A DNA stretch of 61,991 nucleotides from Acidaminococcaceae bacterium (GCA_017405945.1 JAFQZL010000012.1:1-61991), one strand, 5' to 3'. Shown: positions 54,044 to 61,906, numbered from the stretch's first letter. The notes: generated from the letters alone by a model not told the origin. Made by a program: numbers and translations.

Positions 54044-54388
54044 ATGCGCAAACTATTTACATCCGAATCCGTTACGGAAGGTCACCCGGATAAAATTGCA
54101 GACCAGATTTCCGATGCGGTGCTGGATGCGATTTTAGCGCAAGACCCCAACGGCAGGGTGGCCTGCGAAACCGTGGTGGCCACAGGCCTGATCCATATCG
54201 TGGGCGAAATCTCCACCACCGCTTCCGTTGATATTCCCAAAATCGCCCGGGACACGGTCCTGGGCATCGGTTACGACCGTACGGAATACGGCTTTGACGG
54301 TTCCGCCTGCAAGGTTCTTGTTACCATTGACGAACAGTCGCCCGATATCGCAAGAGGGATAGATATTCCATGGAAAAATAACGGATAA
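54044..54388 (+). pseudogene. metK: Truncated S-adenosylmethionine synthetase (first ~105 codons only)
   Basis: 114 residues. Residues 1-105 match the MetK N-terminus without damage: [20 protein letters not shown] (methionine/ATP-binding His and Asp), [40 protein letters not shown]. After DIARGID the frame runs into unrelated IPWKNNG and stops; the remaining ~280 residues of the enzyme are missing, so it cannot make SAM alone. AGGAGG gives a strong ribosome site. It sits a few hundred bases after three SAM riboswitch units, which may share its origin from a host metK leader. Confidence 0.85.
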
Positions 54389-54424
54389 GATATAGATATA
54401 AAAAAAGAATGGAGGGGAGAGCTT

Positions 54425-54634
54425 ATGAGGAAGGCGTATATTTTCTTCGGACACAAACGACCGAAACACTTAGAAGAGAATTTGGCTGGGCAACAGGATC
54501 CGACACTGCAGGCAATGATATGGGAATGGTACAGAGAAAAAGATCCGGAAAGAAAGGCCCGGAAATGGAAGGACGCAATGGATTATTGGGCCAGACGTCG
54601 AATAGAACTGGGTTTCACGGAACCGGAGGAATAA
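54425..54634 (+). CDS. Small DPE-motif protein B
   Basis: 69 residues, basic and helical: KAYIFFGHKRPKHLEENLAG followed by QQDPTLQAMIWEWYREKDPE and a Lys/Arg-rich helix. It shares the Asp-Pro ... Trp ... Asp-Pro-Glu pattern of proteins A, C and the 702-residue protein. GGAGGGG precedes the ATG. An overlapping longer frame from 54409 lacks such support. Function unknown. Confidence 0.65.
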   Translation: MRKAYIFFGHKRPKHLEENLAGQQDPTLQAMIWEWYREKDPERKARKWKDAMDYWARRRIELGFTEPEE

Positions 54635-54642
54635 CGCAGAAT

Positions 54643-54879
54643 ATGGAAGAGAATAAAAATATGAAAACCCTGTTCGAAAGGAGTAACCGGTATGAAAGGC
54701 TGAACAAAGTGATTGCGAAGGTGACCGACCCGAAGCTAAAAAGCAGTCTTATCAAAACACGGGATGAGTATTAGAACAGGATACAGAAACTGAATAAACC
54801 AAATTTTACGGATGAAGATTACTATCAGATAAAGCAGGAGCATGAGCGCATGGATGACTTTATCAGTAAGATGGAATAA
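54643..54879 (+). pseudogene. Small DPE-type gene interrupted by an amber codon
   Basis: From ATG 54643 the frame codes 43 residues ending TDPKLKSSLIKTRDEY, then TAG at 54772-54774, then continues 34 more sensible codons (NRIQKLNKPNFTDEDYYQIK ...) to TAA at 54877-54879. The uninterrupted 78-residue product would fit the neighbouring small-protein family. GGAGG lies some 15 bases upstream. A nonsense mutation is the simplest reading. Confidence 0.55.
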
Positions 54880-54902
54880 CTGATGGAAAGGAGCAAAACA
54901 AA

Positions 54903-55151
54903 ATGGCATTAGATTTAACACAGAAAACAGAACCCACAAAACCTTTTACCGGCGCGCGGATCTTTTTCGGAGTCAGACCGCCGAAAAACTGGCGGCTGAA
55001 CTCCATATTACAGAAAGATCCGGAGTATCAGAAACTGAGAAGTGCATGGGACGATGAGACGGATCCGGAAATTAAAGAGCAGCTGCGCCTGAAACTGGGA
55101 AAATACAAGGCGAAGGTCAGGAAAGAACATAACCTGCCGGAGGAAGGATAG
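54903..55151 (+). CDS. Small DPE-motif protein C (paralogue of A)
   Basis: 82 residues, a close copy of the protein at 53727: the same MALDLTQKTEP start, FTGARIFFGVRPPKNW, and KDPEYQKLRSAWDDETDPEI. The upstream sequence GGAAAGGAGCAAAACAAA is the same as for protein A, so the pair arose by duplication with their ribosome sites. Function unknown. Confidence 0.75.
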   Translation: MALDLTQKTEPTKPFTGARIFFGVRPPKNWRLNSILQKDPEYQKLRSAWDDETDPEIKEQLRLKLGKYKAKVRKEHNLPEEG

Positions 55152-55364
55152 TCCTAAAACGTAAAAAACCTGCCAATCCGGGCGCGCCGGGAGTTCATGT
55201 ACGACAGGGCATACCGTAACTGCCGGCCGGTCCCGGACCTGTATTGCATTCACTCGGAATCGAAACTGGAGGAAATCCGCAATGTCGTCCCGCAGGCGAC
55301 CACTTTTTTTCAAAATCCGGTAAAATATAATAGGAAAGAAAAAATGCAGAAAGGGGTCAGCACG

Positions 55365-55847
55365 ATGAGTCAAAGCCACAGTTCAGAACAGCAAAAACCG
55401 GAAAAAACAAAACAGCCCGGACCGGCCAAAGCGAGCAGGAAGATTCCCATCAGCGAGGAGGAATTCCTGCGCAAAATTGAAAAAATGTACAGCGAGTATG
55501 CCATCGAAGACATCCGTTGTCACATGAAATCGGACTTCCGGTATAACTCCTTCTGGGTGTTTGAGGAAATGAAATCCGCTGCGCGGTACGTGGATTACAT
55601 CACCCAAAAAATCCGGACGCTACAAAGAGAAAACATCGTGATCAAAACCGGGATGATGTACATCCGCGGCACGGGGCAGCCTTGCCTGGTATTGCGGCAG
55701 CCCGGCACGGAACCGGTCTGCCTGATCGCGGAACGTTCCCCGAAGGGGCTGATCGCAAGAATGGATATGATGCCCGCCGGTTTTTACAAACTGGTCCCCG
55801 GTCCGGAGGAACAGGATACACGATACGGCGAAAACGGAGCCTCGTGA
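55365..55847 (+). CDS. Hypothetical protein before the RiPP locus
   Basis: 160 residues from ATG 55365 (AGGGGT upstream); ATG 55344 is an alternative, and a TATAAT at 55326 makes longer starts unlikely. A disordered Ser/Gln/Lys/Pro N-terminus (about 35 residues) is followed by a helical part with ISEEEFLRKIEKMYSEYAIE and a strand-rich end with GQPCLVLRQPGTEPVCLIAE. No family recognised. Function unknown. Confidence 0.68.
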   Translation: MSQSHSSEQQKPEKTKQPGPAKASRKIPISEEEFLRKIEKMYSEYAIEDIRCHMKSDFRYNSFWVFEEMKSAARYVDYITQKIRTLQRENIVIKTGMMYIRGTGQPCLVLRQPGTEPVCLIAERSPKGLIARMDMMPAGFYKLVPGPEEQDTRYGENGAS

Positions 55848-55890
55848 AACGGAAGAGTAACGGGGAAAAAATGATGAAACCCGGATCGGA

Positions 55891-55916
55891 CGCGCAGGCC
55901 GGAACCTGCGCGTTTC
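55891..55916 (+). terminator. Probable terminator after the hypothetical protein
   Basis: CGCGCAGG pairs with CCTGCGCG around a six-base loop, followed by a short TTTCT. The T tract is weak. Confidence 0.55.
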
Positions 55917-55970
55917 TGCACATTGATTATAATTTATATAAAAAGGCAGCCCCGGAATCCGGCTTTCCTT

Positions 55971-56009
55971 ACAGCCATGATTTATTTTCCGCGGCTGTTT
56001 TGTTATAAT
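55971..56009 (+). promoter_or_regulatory. Terminator/extended -10 promoter module, variant copy
   Basis: ACAGCC ... GGCTGT with an altered loop, then TTTTG and TGTTATAAT (56001-56009). The same arrangement as at 31490, with a diverged hairpin centre but an intact -10. Confidence 0.65.
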
Positions 56010-56104
56010 TTTCAGAAGGAGGGATATTTCTCCTTTAAAGCAAACGTTTAATGAAGTAATAACCGGATACAATACCGGGGAATAATCAGGCAGGGGGGCA
56101 GGCC

Positions 56105-56251
56105 ATGTTAAAATCCGAAAAGCGTGAATCACAGAAGTTCAAAAAGCGTTACGGGCCCCGGCGTCACAAACTGCTGGGGATCAGCAAGTGGGCGCGGAAG
56201 CAGAAAGAGTTACAGGAAAGAAAGGCGGCGGAGAAGGAGGGGCCGGAATGA
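56105..56251 (+). CDS. Small basic protein, 48 residues
   Basis: MLKSEKRESQKFKKRYGPRR to AAEKEGPE; about one third Lys/Arg, probably helical. It lies about 95 bases after a TGTTATAAT promoter and has GGGGGGCAGG just before the ATG. No family recognised; a nucleic-acid-binding or leaderless helper role would be a guess. The region 56252-56391 has only a TATAAT at 56332 that could serve the next gene. Confidence 0.5.
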   Translation: MLKSEKRESQKFKKRYGPRRHKLLGISKWARKQKELQERKAAEKEGPE

Positions 56252-56331
56252 ACAGCCGGCAGAATCCCGCTGTTGAGTGCTTTAAATCGTCATTTATCTC
56301 AATATATGTTATTAATTTTTAATGTTTCGTT

Positions 56332-56337
56332 TATAAT
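56332..56337 (+). promoter_or_regulatory. -10 box of the first precursor peptide gene
   Basis: TATAAT 55 bases before the precursor start in a very AT-rich stretch; no clear -35. Confidence 0.35.
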
Positions 56338-56391
56338 ATACAATATAAAACAGATACCCGTTGAAATATTTTTATAAAAGGGGGACGTAGT

Positions 56392-56640
56392 ATGCCGATC
56401 TACAAAAAGGATCTTACAAAAGAAATGGTTGTAAAAGCCATGCAGTGCAAAACTCCGGAGGAACTGATGGAAATGGCGAAATCCGGGGGCTTTACCATTA
56501 CCAGGGAAGAAGCCGAATCGTATATGGCGGAACTGGCGGACGTAGAGCTGGACGGCGAACAACTGAAGAGTATCGCCGGAGGATATTGCTGGCACCACTG
56601 CGATGGCTATAGTTGTGAATGGGATTATGAATATATTTAA
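56392..56640 (+). CDS. Nif11-type RiPP precursor peptide 1
   Basis: 82 residues. Residues 1-64 are a Nif11-like leader (LTKEMVVKAMQCKTPEELM, then GFTITREEAESYMAEL, ending ADVELDGEQLKSIAGG) with the double-Gly cut site. The predicted core of 18 residues, YCWHHCDGYSCEWDYEYI, holds three Cys, two His, two Trp and four Tyr, suited to radical-SAM crosslinking. It shares leader and CWH core motif with the peptide at 60909. AAGGGGGACG precedes the ATG. A terminator hairpin follows at 56685. Confidence 0.85.
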   Translation: MPIYKKDLTKEMVVKAMQCKTPEELMEMAKSGGFTITREEAESYMAELADVELDGEQLKSIAGGYCWHHCDGYSCEWDYEYI

Positions 56641-56684
56641 TTATGCGGGAGTCATTTAAAAAATAAAAATCAGGTTTTTCTTCA

Positions 56685-56719
56685 ACAGCCGCGGAATTTA
56701 TTTTCCGCGGCTGTTTATA
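56685..56719 (+). terminator. Hairpin terminator after precursor 1 (module relative)
   Basis: ACAGCCGCGGAA pairs with TTCCGCGGCTGT (12 bp), followed by TTATATTG. It is the strongest hairpin of the module family, but the -10 part is not conserved here. Confidence 0.8.
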
Positions 56720-56914
56720 TTGTTTAAAATGAATACCGGTGGTAAAATTTAATGAGATGGAATAAATGTATAAAACGCAGGTTATCTCAAATGATTAATT
56801 CATAATTGAACGAATCTTTATTTTTGTGTACCGGCCAATCTGCCCGGCGCCTTTTCCGTATCCGGCGCGGCAGGCAGAGAAGCCGGCTGAAGAACTCGGA
56901 GGATGGTTCATAAC

Positions 56915-58921
56915 ATGGAACAGGAAACCCTGGAAGTTTCTCCGGCCCGTGTGGCACAGGCCCTCGCAGCGGATTATTTCTGCATTTATTATGTAAATAC
57001 AAAAAACAATAAGTTTATTGAATACAGCGCGTCGGAAGAATACAGAGCGCTGGGCCTTCCGCGCAGCGGGGAGGATTTTATCGGTTTTTCACGGGAGCGT
57101 TTTGAGGCAATCATACATCCGGAAGACCAGGAGCGGTTCCTGGATGGATTCGTAAAGGAAAAAATCATTTCGGAGCTTGACGCCCACGGCATTTACACGC
57201 TTACCTTCCGCATGATGTTTAACGGAGTCCCCACATACGTCCACCTGAAGGTCACGCGCATGATTGAAAAGGAAGGAAGCCATATCGTAATCGGCATCAG
57301 CAGCGTGGATGAGCAGATGAAAGCTATGGAAGCCTTTGAAACGGCGCACCATGCCAGCATCACCTTCGGGCGCGTGGCCACGGCGCTGGCCGGGGATTAT
57401 TTCAGTATCTACGTGGTGGATCTGGATACGGATCGTTTTGTCGAGTACTCTGCCTCAAAAGAATTCGACACGCTGGGAGTAGAAAAAACCGGTGAAGATT
57501 TTTTCAATGTAAGCCGGCGGAATATGTCGCGGCTGATATACGAAGACGACCGGGAACGCTTCATGGGCACGTTTTACAGGGAAAAGGTCATGTCCATCCT
57601 GGAGCGTGACAAAATTTTTACCATGAAATACCGGCTGGTGTTTGGCGATACCCCGGTCTGGGTCAGCATGAAAGCCACGTTGCTGGAGGACAAAGACGGG
57701 CGGCATCTGATCATCGGGACAAACAATATCGAAGCGCAGATGGAACGCGAAGAGGAGTACCAGCGGCGCGTCAGGGAAGCGCGCACCAGCGCCAGGAATG
57801 ATTTTCTTGCCAATATGTCCCATGACATCCGCACGCCGATGAATGCCATCGTGGGGTATACGAACATTGCCAAAACCAATAAGCACAAACCGGACACGGT
57901 TGCAGACGCGCTGGATAAGATCGGCTCGTCCAGCCACTATCTGCTGTCCCTGATCAATGATATTCTGGATATTTCCAAGATTGAGAGCGGCAAAATGCAG
58001 ATTAGCTGCGGTCCCTGCGATCTGGCCGCGCTGTTCCGGCGTATTGAGGATATTACCGCATTGCAGGCTAAGAAGAAATCCCTTGTCATCAACTACAGCC
58101 ATGACAACATCCGTCACTATCAGGTTAACACTGACGAGCTTCGCATTGAGCAGATAATCATTAACATTGTCAGTAATGCGATTAAGTATACGCCGCCGGG
58201 CAAGACGGTGGACCTGATCGCGGAAGAGGTTCCCTCGCCGGGCGGGAAGAACAAATACCGTTTTATCGTCAGGGATACGGGGATCGGGATCAAAGAGGAG
58301 TACCTGCCGTACATCTTTGAGAGTTTTACCCGCGAGGAAAGATCGACGGTGAACCGCATCCAGGGAACCGGTCTGGGACTTGCGATTACCGCGAAGATTG
58401 TGGAGATGATGGGGGGAACGATCTCCGTTAAGAGCAAACTGGGAGAAGGCTCTGAGTTCACTGTGGAATTAGAACTGGATCCTTTGGAAACGGACAGCCC
58501 GGTCATCGCCGTCAACAGCGAAAGCGCAGACCTGGCAGGCTGCAGGATCCTTCTTGTGGAAGATAACGCTATCAACGCGGAAATTGCCAGGATGATTCTT
58601 GAACAGTACGGGGCCGGGGTGCAGCAGGCTGAAAACGGTGAAACCGGCCTGAAGGCCGTACAGGAAAAGGACCCCGGTTATTATGACGCGGTTCTGATGG
58701 ATATCCAGATGCCGGTCATGAACGGATTTGAAGCGACAAAAGCGATCCGCGCCCTGGGCGGGGCCTACGCAACCGAACTGCCGATCATTGCCATGAGCGC
58801 AAACGCCTATGACGAAGATGTCCGGGACTGTCTTGCAGCAGGGATGAACGGGCATATCGCGAAACCGTTTAACCCGGATGAGCTGCTGCGGATTCTGCGC
58901 AGATATATCAGCGGAGACTGA
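56915..58921 (+). CDS. Soluble hybrid histidine kinase with two PAS-like repeats
   Basis: 668 residues, no membrane segment. Two similar sensor repeats of ~120 residues (DYFCIYYVNTKNNKFIEYSA and GDYFSIYVVDLDTDRFVEYS) point to an internal PAS duplication. Then a HisKA box ANMSHDIRTPMNAIVGYTN (His303), a HATPase domain with DTGIGIKEEYLP and GTGLGLAITAKI, and one receiver with phospho-Asp596 in LMDIQMPVMNGFEA. ATG 56903 overlaps GGAGG, so ATG 56915 is chosen. It lies between a RiPP precursor and the maturase, so it may regulate the locus, although no response regulator with a DNA-binding domain is nearby. Confidence 0.9.
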   Translation: MEQETLEVSPARVAQALAADYFCIYYVNTKNNKFIEYSASEEYRALGLPRSGEDFIGFSRERFEAIIHPEDQERFLDGFVKEKIISELDAHGIYTLTFRMMFNGVPTYVHLKVTRMIEKEGSHIVIGISSVDEQMKAMEAFETAHHASITFGRVATALAGDYFSIYVVDLDTDRFVEYSASKEFDTLGVEKTGEDFFNVSRRNMSRLIYEDDRERFMGTFYREKVMSILERDKIFTMKYRLVFGDTPVWVSMKATLLEDKDGRHLIIGTNNIEAQMEREEEYQRRVREARTSARNDFLANMSHDIRTPMNAIVGYTNIAKTNKHKPDTVADALDKIGSSSHYLLSLINDILDISKIESGKMQISCGPCDLAALFRRIEDITALQAKKKSLVINYSHDNIRHYQVNTDELRIEQIIINIVSNAIKYTPPGKTVDLIAEEVPSPGGKNKYRFIVRDTGIGIKEEYLPYIFESFTREERSTVNRIQGTGLGLAITAKIVEMMGGTISVKSKLGEGSEFTVELELDPLETDSPVIAVNSESADLAGCRILLVEDNAINAEIARMILEQYGAGVQQAENGETGLKAVQEKDPGYYDAVLMDIQMPVMNGFEATKAIRALGGAYATELPIIAMSANAYDEDVRDCLAAGMNGHIAKPFNPDELLRILRRYISGD

Positions 58922-58974
58922 ACTGCGGCATGCAGGCGTATTTAAATTTCAGTTCTGCGCAGTAAATGACCCAA

Positions 58975-59010
58975 CAGCCGTGGAAACTTCCGCGGCTTAT
59001 TTATTATAAT
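58975..59010 (+). promoter_or_regulatory. Terminator/promoter module, variant after the kinase
   Basis: AGCCGTGGAA pairs with TTCCGCGGCT, then TTATTATAAT with TATAAT at 59005-59010. The extended -10 TG is missing. Confidence 0.6.
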
Positions 59011-59097
59011 ACTTTGGAAAAACATCATGATCAATCATAAAGTTTCTGATTTAAACACAAATTTTATGCCTGATTATGGTATTATTATATAAAGAAG

Positions 59098-59150
59098 AAC
59101 TGTCTCTGCTTTTTAACTGTCTCTGCATTTTAATTTAAGTTTAATTTAAG
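59098..59150 (+). promoter_or_regulatory. Two sets of direct repeats upstream of the maturase gene
   Basis: AACTGTCTCTGC occurs at 59098-59109 and 59115-59126 (period 17). TTTAATTTAAG occurs twice in perfect tandem at 59129-59139 and 59140-59150 (period 11, one helical turn). They end about 95 bases before the start codon and look like binding sites for a dimeric regulator. Confidence 0.55.
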
Positions 59151-59245
59151 TTGCAAAAAACTTTTGAAGGATTTTAACCGGAAACACTGTTATAAAAAAT
59201 TACCTGAAAACAGGGAAAAATGGTTAGCAAAGGAAGATGTGGATC

Positions 59246-60880
59246 ATGAGACTAAGCACCTATGAAATCATCCTGCCGCTGATGGGTACGGATGAAAAAC
59301 CGGTTGAGGGGTACGCGCTGCTGGTGAACGGTCTGTACGGCGCCATGGACGTAGTGCCGGAGGAAGACGCGGACAGGCTGCAGGCGGGAAATTTTGCCGG
59401 ATTGTCCGCCGCGCTGCGGGAACGGCTTATGCTGCGCGGACACATTACCCGCAAAGACGAAGCGGGCGAACTGGCGGACCTGAAACTTTTTTCACGTATC
59501 TTCAAGACCGTTCAGGGCCGCAGCGGCGTGGGACTGGTCATCATGCCCACCTACGACTGCAATTTCCGCTGCCCGTACTGCTTTGAACAGCACCGGCTGA
59601 AGAAAGGACAGGACTGGCTCGATAACACCATAAGCGATGAGATGATCGAAGCCGTCTTCGACGCGCTGAAGGACTACAGGGCGCGGGGTTACGCGGTGAA
59701 CAACTGCTCGTTCTACGGGGGGGAACCGTTCCTGGCAAAGAACATCGGCGTGGTAAAAAAGATTGCCGGCAAATGCAGGGAAATGGGGCTGACCATGGGC
59801 GCCATCACCAACGGGTACGATCTGGAAGCCTATCTGGACTTCATGGAGGAATACAAGCTGGAAAGCATACAGGTGACGGTGGACGGCACGGCGGAGCTGA
59901 ATGACCGCCGGCGTCTCCACAAGGACGGCCTGCCCACCTACGACCGCATCCTGCGCAATGTGGAACTGGCGCTGCAGCGGGGTGTGACGGTGCGCCTGCG
60001 GGTGAACGTGGGCAAAGAGAACCTGCACGGGATGAAGGACCTGATCGATGACCTGAAGGCCCGGGGCTTTATCGCGAAAGAAGAAGAACGGGCCGGAGAA
60101 GAAGCGGAACTCAGGAAAACCGACCCCAAAGCGAAGACGAAGCGGGGCGTGTTCAGCTATTACTTTAAGGCGACCAGCGATGACGCGCATCCCGAAAAGA
60201 ATATCAGCGAGCAGGATACCATTAACGAAATGATGAAGATCGGCTTCACGGCAGAGGAAGCAGTTGCCCGCCAGAGCCAGTACAGCATAATCTGGAACCG
60301 GATGAAGAATCTCTTCAAGAAGGAAAGTTATCCGGATTTCTCCCCGTCGTATTGCGGTGCCGAGACGGGAATGCTGGTGGTGGACCCCTTCGGGAAAATC
60401 TATACCTGCTGGGACGTCGTAGGGAAAGACGACCAGGTGACGGGTTATGTCCAGCCCGGTATGAGCCGGTTCTTATGGAACTTCAACAAGGCAAAGTGGC
60501 GTACCCGCACCGTGGACCTGATGAAAGCCTGCCAGACCTGCCCCCACGCCTTTATCTGCCGGGGCGGCTGCGCTTCCCGCTCCAGCAACGCGCATGGCGA
60601 CTATTTCCGGGAGTTCTGCGGCGAGGTCAGGGAGATTTTTGCTTTCACGGCGTCCCGTCTGGCCGGTCAGGAGTGGGAAAAACGCTGCGCCGCCGCTGCC
60701 GCGGGGGAAGCATGCACGGATGCCTGCCCGGGCGAACTGACGCTGTCCCTGGCTGGGCCCGCCTCGCGGTTTACAGAGGCGGAACGGGAGACGATTATGT
60801 CCTCAACCAGCCAGAAGGAAGTGTTTGATATCGTAAAAGCGACCGCCTTTTTCCCGGAACCGGAGGAAGCGGGAAAATAA
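59246..60880 (+). CDS. Radical SAM/SPASM peptide maturase
   Basis: 544 residues from ATG 59246 (AGGAAG nine bases upstream; ATG 59237 abuts it). The radical SAM motif is CNFRCPYC with Cys105, Cys109 and Cys112; GGEP lies in SFYGGEPFLA. The C-terminal SPASM domain has SYCGAETGMLVVDPFGKIYTC and ACQTCPHAFICRGGC, ligands for two auxiliary clusters. The layout matches maturases that act on Nif11-type precursors. A charged insert near residues 270-300 is unusual. It is followed 28 bases later by precursor 2. It probably forms thioether or C-C crosslinks in both cores. Confidence 0.9.
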   Translation: MRLSTYEIILPLMGTDEKPVEGYALLVNGLYGAMDVVPEEDADRLQAGNFAGLSAALRERLMLRGHITRKDEAGELADLKLFSRIFKTVQGRSGVGLVIMPTYDCNFRCPYCFEQHRLKKGQDWLDNTISDEMIEAVFDALKDYRARGYAVNNCSFYGGEPFLAKNIGVVKKIAGKCREMGLTMGAITNGYDLEAYLDFMEEYKLESIQVTVDGTAELNDRRRLHKDGLPTYDRILRNVELALQRGVTVRLRVNVGKENLHGMKDLIDDLKARGFIAKEEERAGEEAELRKTDPKAKTKRGVFSYYFKATSDDAHPEKNISEQDTINEMMKIGFTAEEAVARQSQYSIIWNRMKNLFKKESYPDFSPSYCGAETGMLVVDPFGKIYTCWDVVGKDDQVTGYVQPGMSRFLWNFNKAKWRTRTVDLMKACQTCPHAFICRGGCASRSSNAHGDYFREFCGEVREIFAFTASRLAGQEWEKRCAAAAAGEACTDACPGELTLSLAGPASRFTEAERETIMSSTSQKEVFDIVKATAFFPEPEEAGK

Positions 60881-60908
60881 AAATAATGAATTCAGGGGGG
60901 ATTACATT

Positions 60909-61157
60909 ATGCCGGTAAACAAAAAAGAACTCACAAAAGATATGGTTATGAAAGCGATGAAATGCAAGTCCGTCGAGGAATTGACGGAACTGGCAAAAAC
61001 CGAAGGTTTTGACATCACGAAGGAAGAAGCGGAAGCTTATTTTGCGGAGCTTGCCGACGTAGAGCTGGACGGCGACATGCTGAAGAGTGTGGCCGGCGGT
61101 CATGACTACTTTTGCTGGCACTGCCCGACGGACTTCGAATGTACTAAAAACAAATAG
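60909..61157 (+). CDS. Nif11-type RiPP precursor peptide 2
   Basis: 82 residues. Leader residues 1-64 repeat precursor 1 (LTKDMVMKAMKCKSVEELTE, GFDITKEEAEAYFAEL, ending ADVELDGDMLKSVAGG). The core of 18 residues, HDYFCWHCPTDFECTKNK, has three Cys, Trp and two His. Cys spacing is C-x2-C-x5-C against C-x3-C-x4-C in precursor 1, with the first and last Cys the same distance apart. It starts 28 bases after the maturase and is likely cotranscribed with it. Its product would be made together with that of the first peptide. Confidence 0.87.
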   Translation: MPVNKKELTKDMVMKAMKCKSVEELTELAKTEGFDITKEEAEAYFAELADVELDGDMLKSVAGGHDYFCWHCPTDFECTKNK

Positions 61158-61234
61158 TTCTGCTCTGATGAAAGAAGGACTGGAGCATCGTAAAACCATG
61201 CCACGGAACGTATGTAAATCGTGAGTTTTCTTCA

Positions 61235-61271
61235 ACAGCCGTAGATTTTTCTGCGGCTGTTTTGTTATAAT
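61235..61271 (+). promoter_or_regulatory. Terminator/extended -10 promoter module, copy 2
   Basis: Identical over 37 bases to 31490-31526 and 61870-61906: hairpin ACAGCCG/CGGCTGT, TTTTG, TGTTATAAT. It ends the maturase-precursor transcript and starts the GNAT transcript. Confidence 0.75.
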
Positions 61272-61322
61272 CAAGTAAATCAAAGTAAACTGTACTATTT
61301 GTAATTTAACAGGATAATTGAT

Positions 61323-61853
61323 ATGACCAAGGTAACTCTCTGTCCTTTGAAATCGGACGACCGTGAACAGTTCATTCGTGATAACCAGGAAGCTTTTAAC
61401 TATGGAGCCCTTGAAGAATTCGGCCGCCGGGACGATCATTTTGAAAAAGAGAATGAAATTATTTCCCGCGAGACGATAGAGAATTGTATCGTCAAAGGGG
61501 AAGCCTATCGTATTATGGCTGGCGATAAAAAAGCCGGCGGCGTTGTTATCAAAGTTAATGGCGAACGGGGCAGCCTGGAATTGTTATTTGTTTCCCCGAA
61601 GGAACATAGCAAAGGCATAGGTTTTGCTGCGTGGCACGCGGTGGAAAAACTCCATCCGGAAGTTAAAGTCTGGGAAACGTCCACTCCGTATTTTGAAAAA
61701 AGGAATATCCATTTCTATGTCAACCGCTGCGGATTTCATATTGTAGAGTTTTTCAACAGGTATCATCCTGACCCGGGGGATCCGGATGCGGGCAATGAAC
61801 TGGACGATCAGTTCCCGGACGGGATGTTCCGTTTTGAAAAAATAGTGAAGTAA
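61323..61853 (+). CDS. GNAT family N-acetyltransferase
   Basis: 176 residues. The acetyl-CoA fold is visible in GGVVIKVNGERGSLELLFVS followed by KEHSKGIGFAAWHAVEKL (the Q/RxxGxG/A loop reads SKGIGF) and a C-terminal FYVNRCGFHIVEFFNR. Substrate unknown. It is framed on both sides by identical terminator/promoter modules, so it behaves as a one-gene cassette. The ribosome site is weak (AGGATAATTGAT). Confidence 0.87.
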   Translation: MTKVTLCPLKSDDREQFIRDNQEAFNYGALEEFGRRDDHFEKENEIISRETIENCIVKGEAYRIMAGDKKAGGVVIKVNGERGSLELLFVSPKEHSKGIGFAAWHAVEKLHPEVKVWETSTPYFEKRNIHFYVNRCGFHIVEFFNRYHPDPGDPDAGNELDDQFPDGMFRFEKIVK

Positions 61854-61869
61854 ATTGCAGTTTTGTTCA

Positions 61870-61906
61870 ACAGCCGTAGATTTTTCTGCGGCTGTTTTGT
61901 TATAAT
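61870..61906 (+). promoter_or_regulatory. Terminator/extended -10 promoter module, copy 3
   Basis: Identical to copies at 31490 and 61235, and shares further flanks with 61235 (TTCAACAGCC before, AAGTAAATCA after). Confidence 0.75.

Noticed and set aside
54409..54774. Plus-strand frame of 121 codons
   Set aside because: It overlaps the 54425 gene in another frame without a ribosome site; its end only coincides with the frame of the interrupted gene at 54643.
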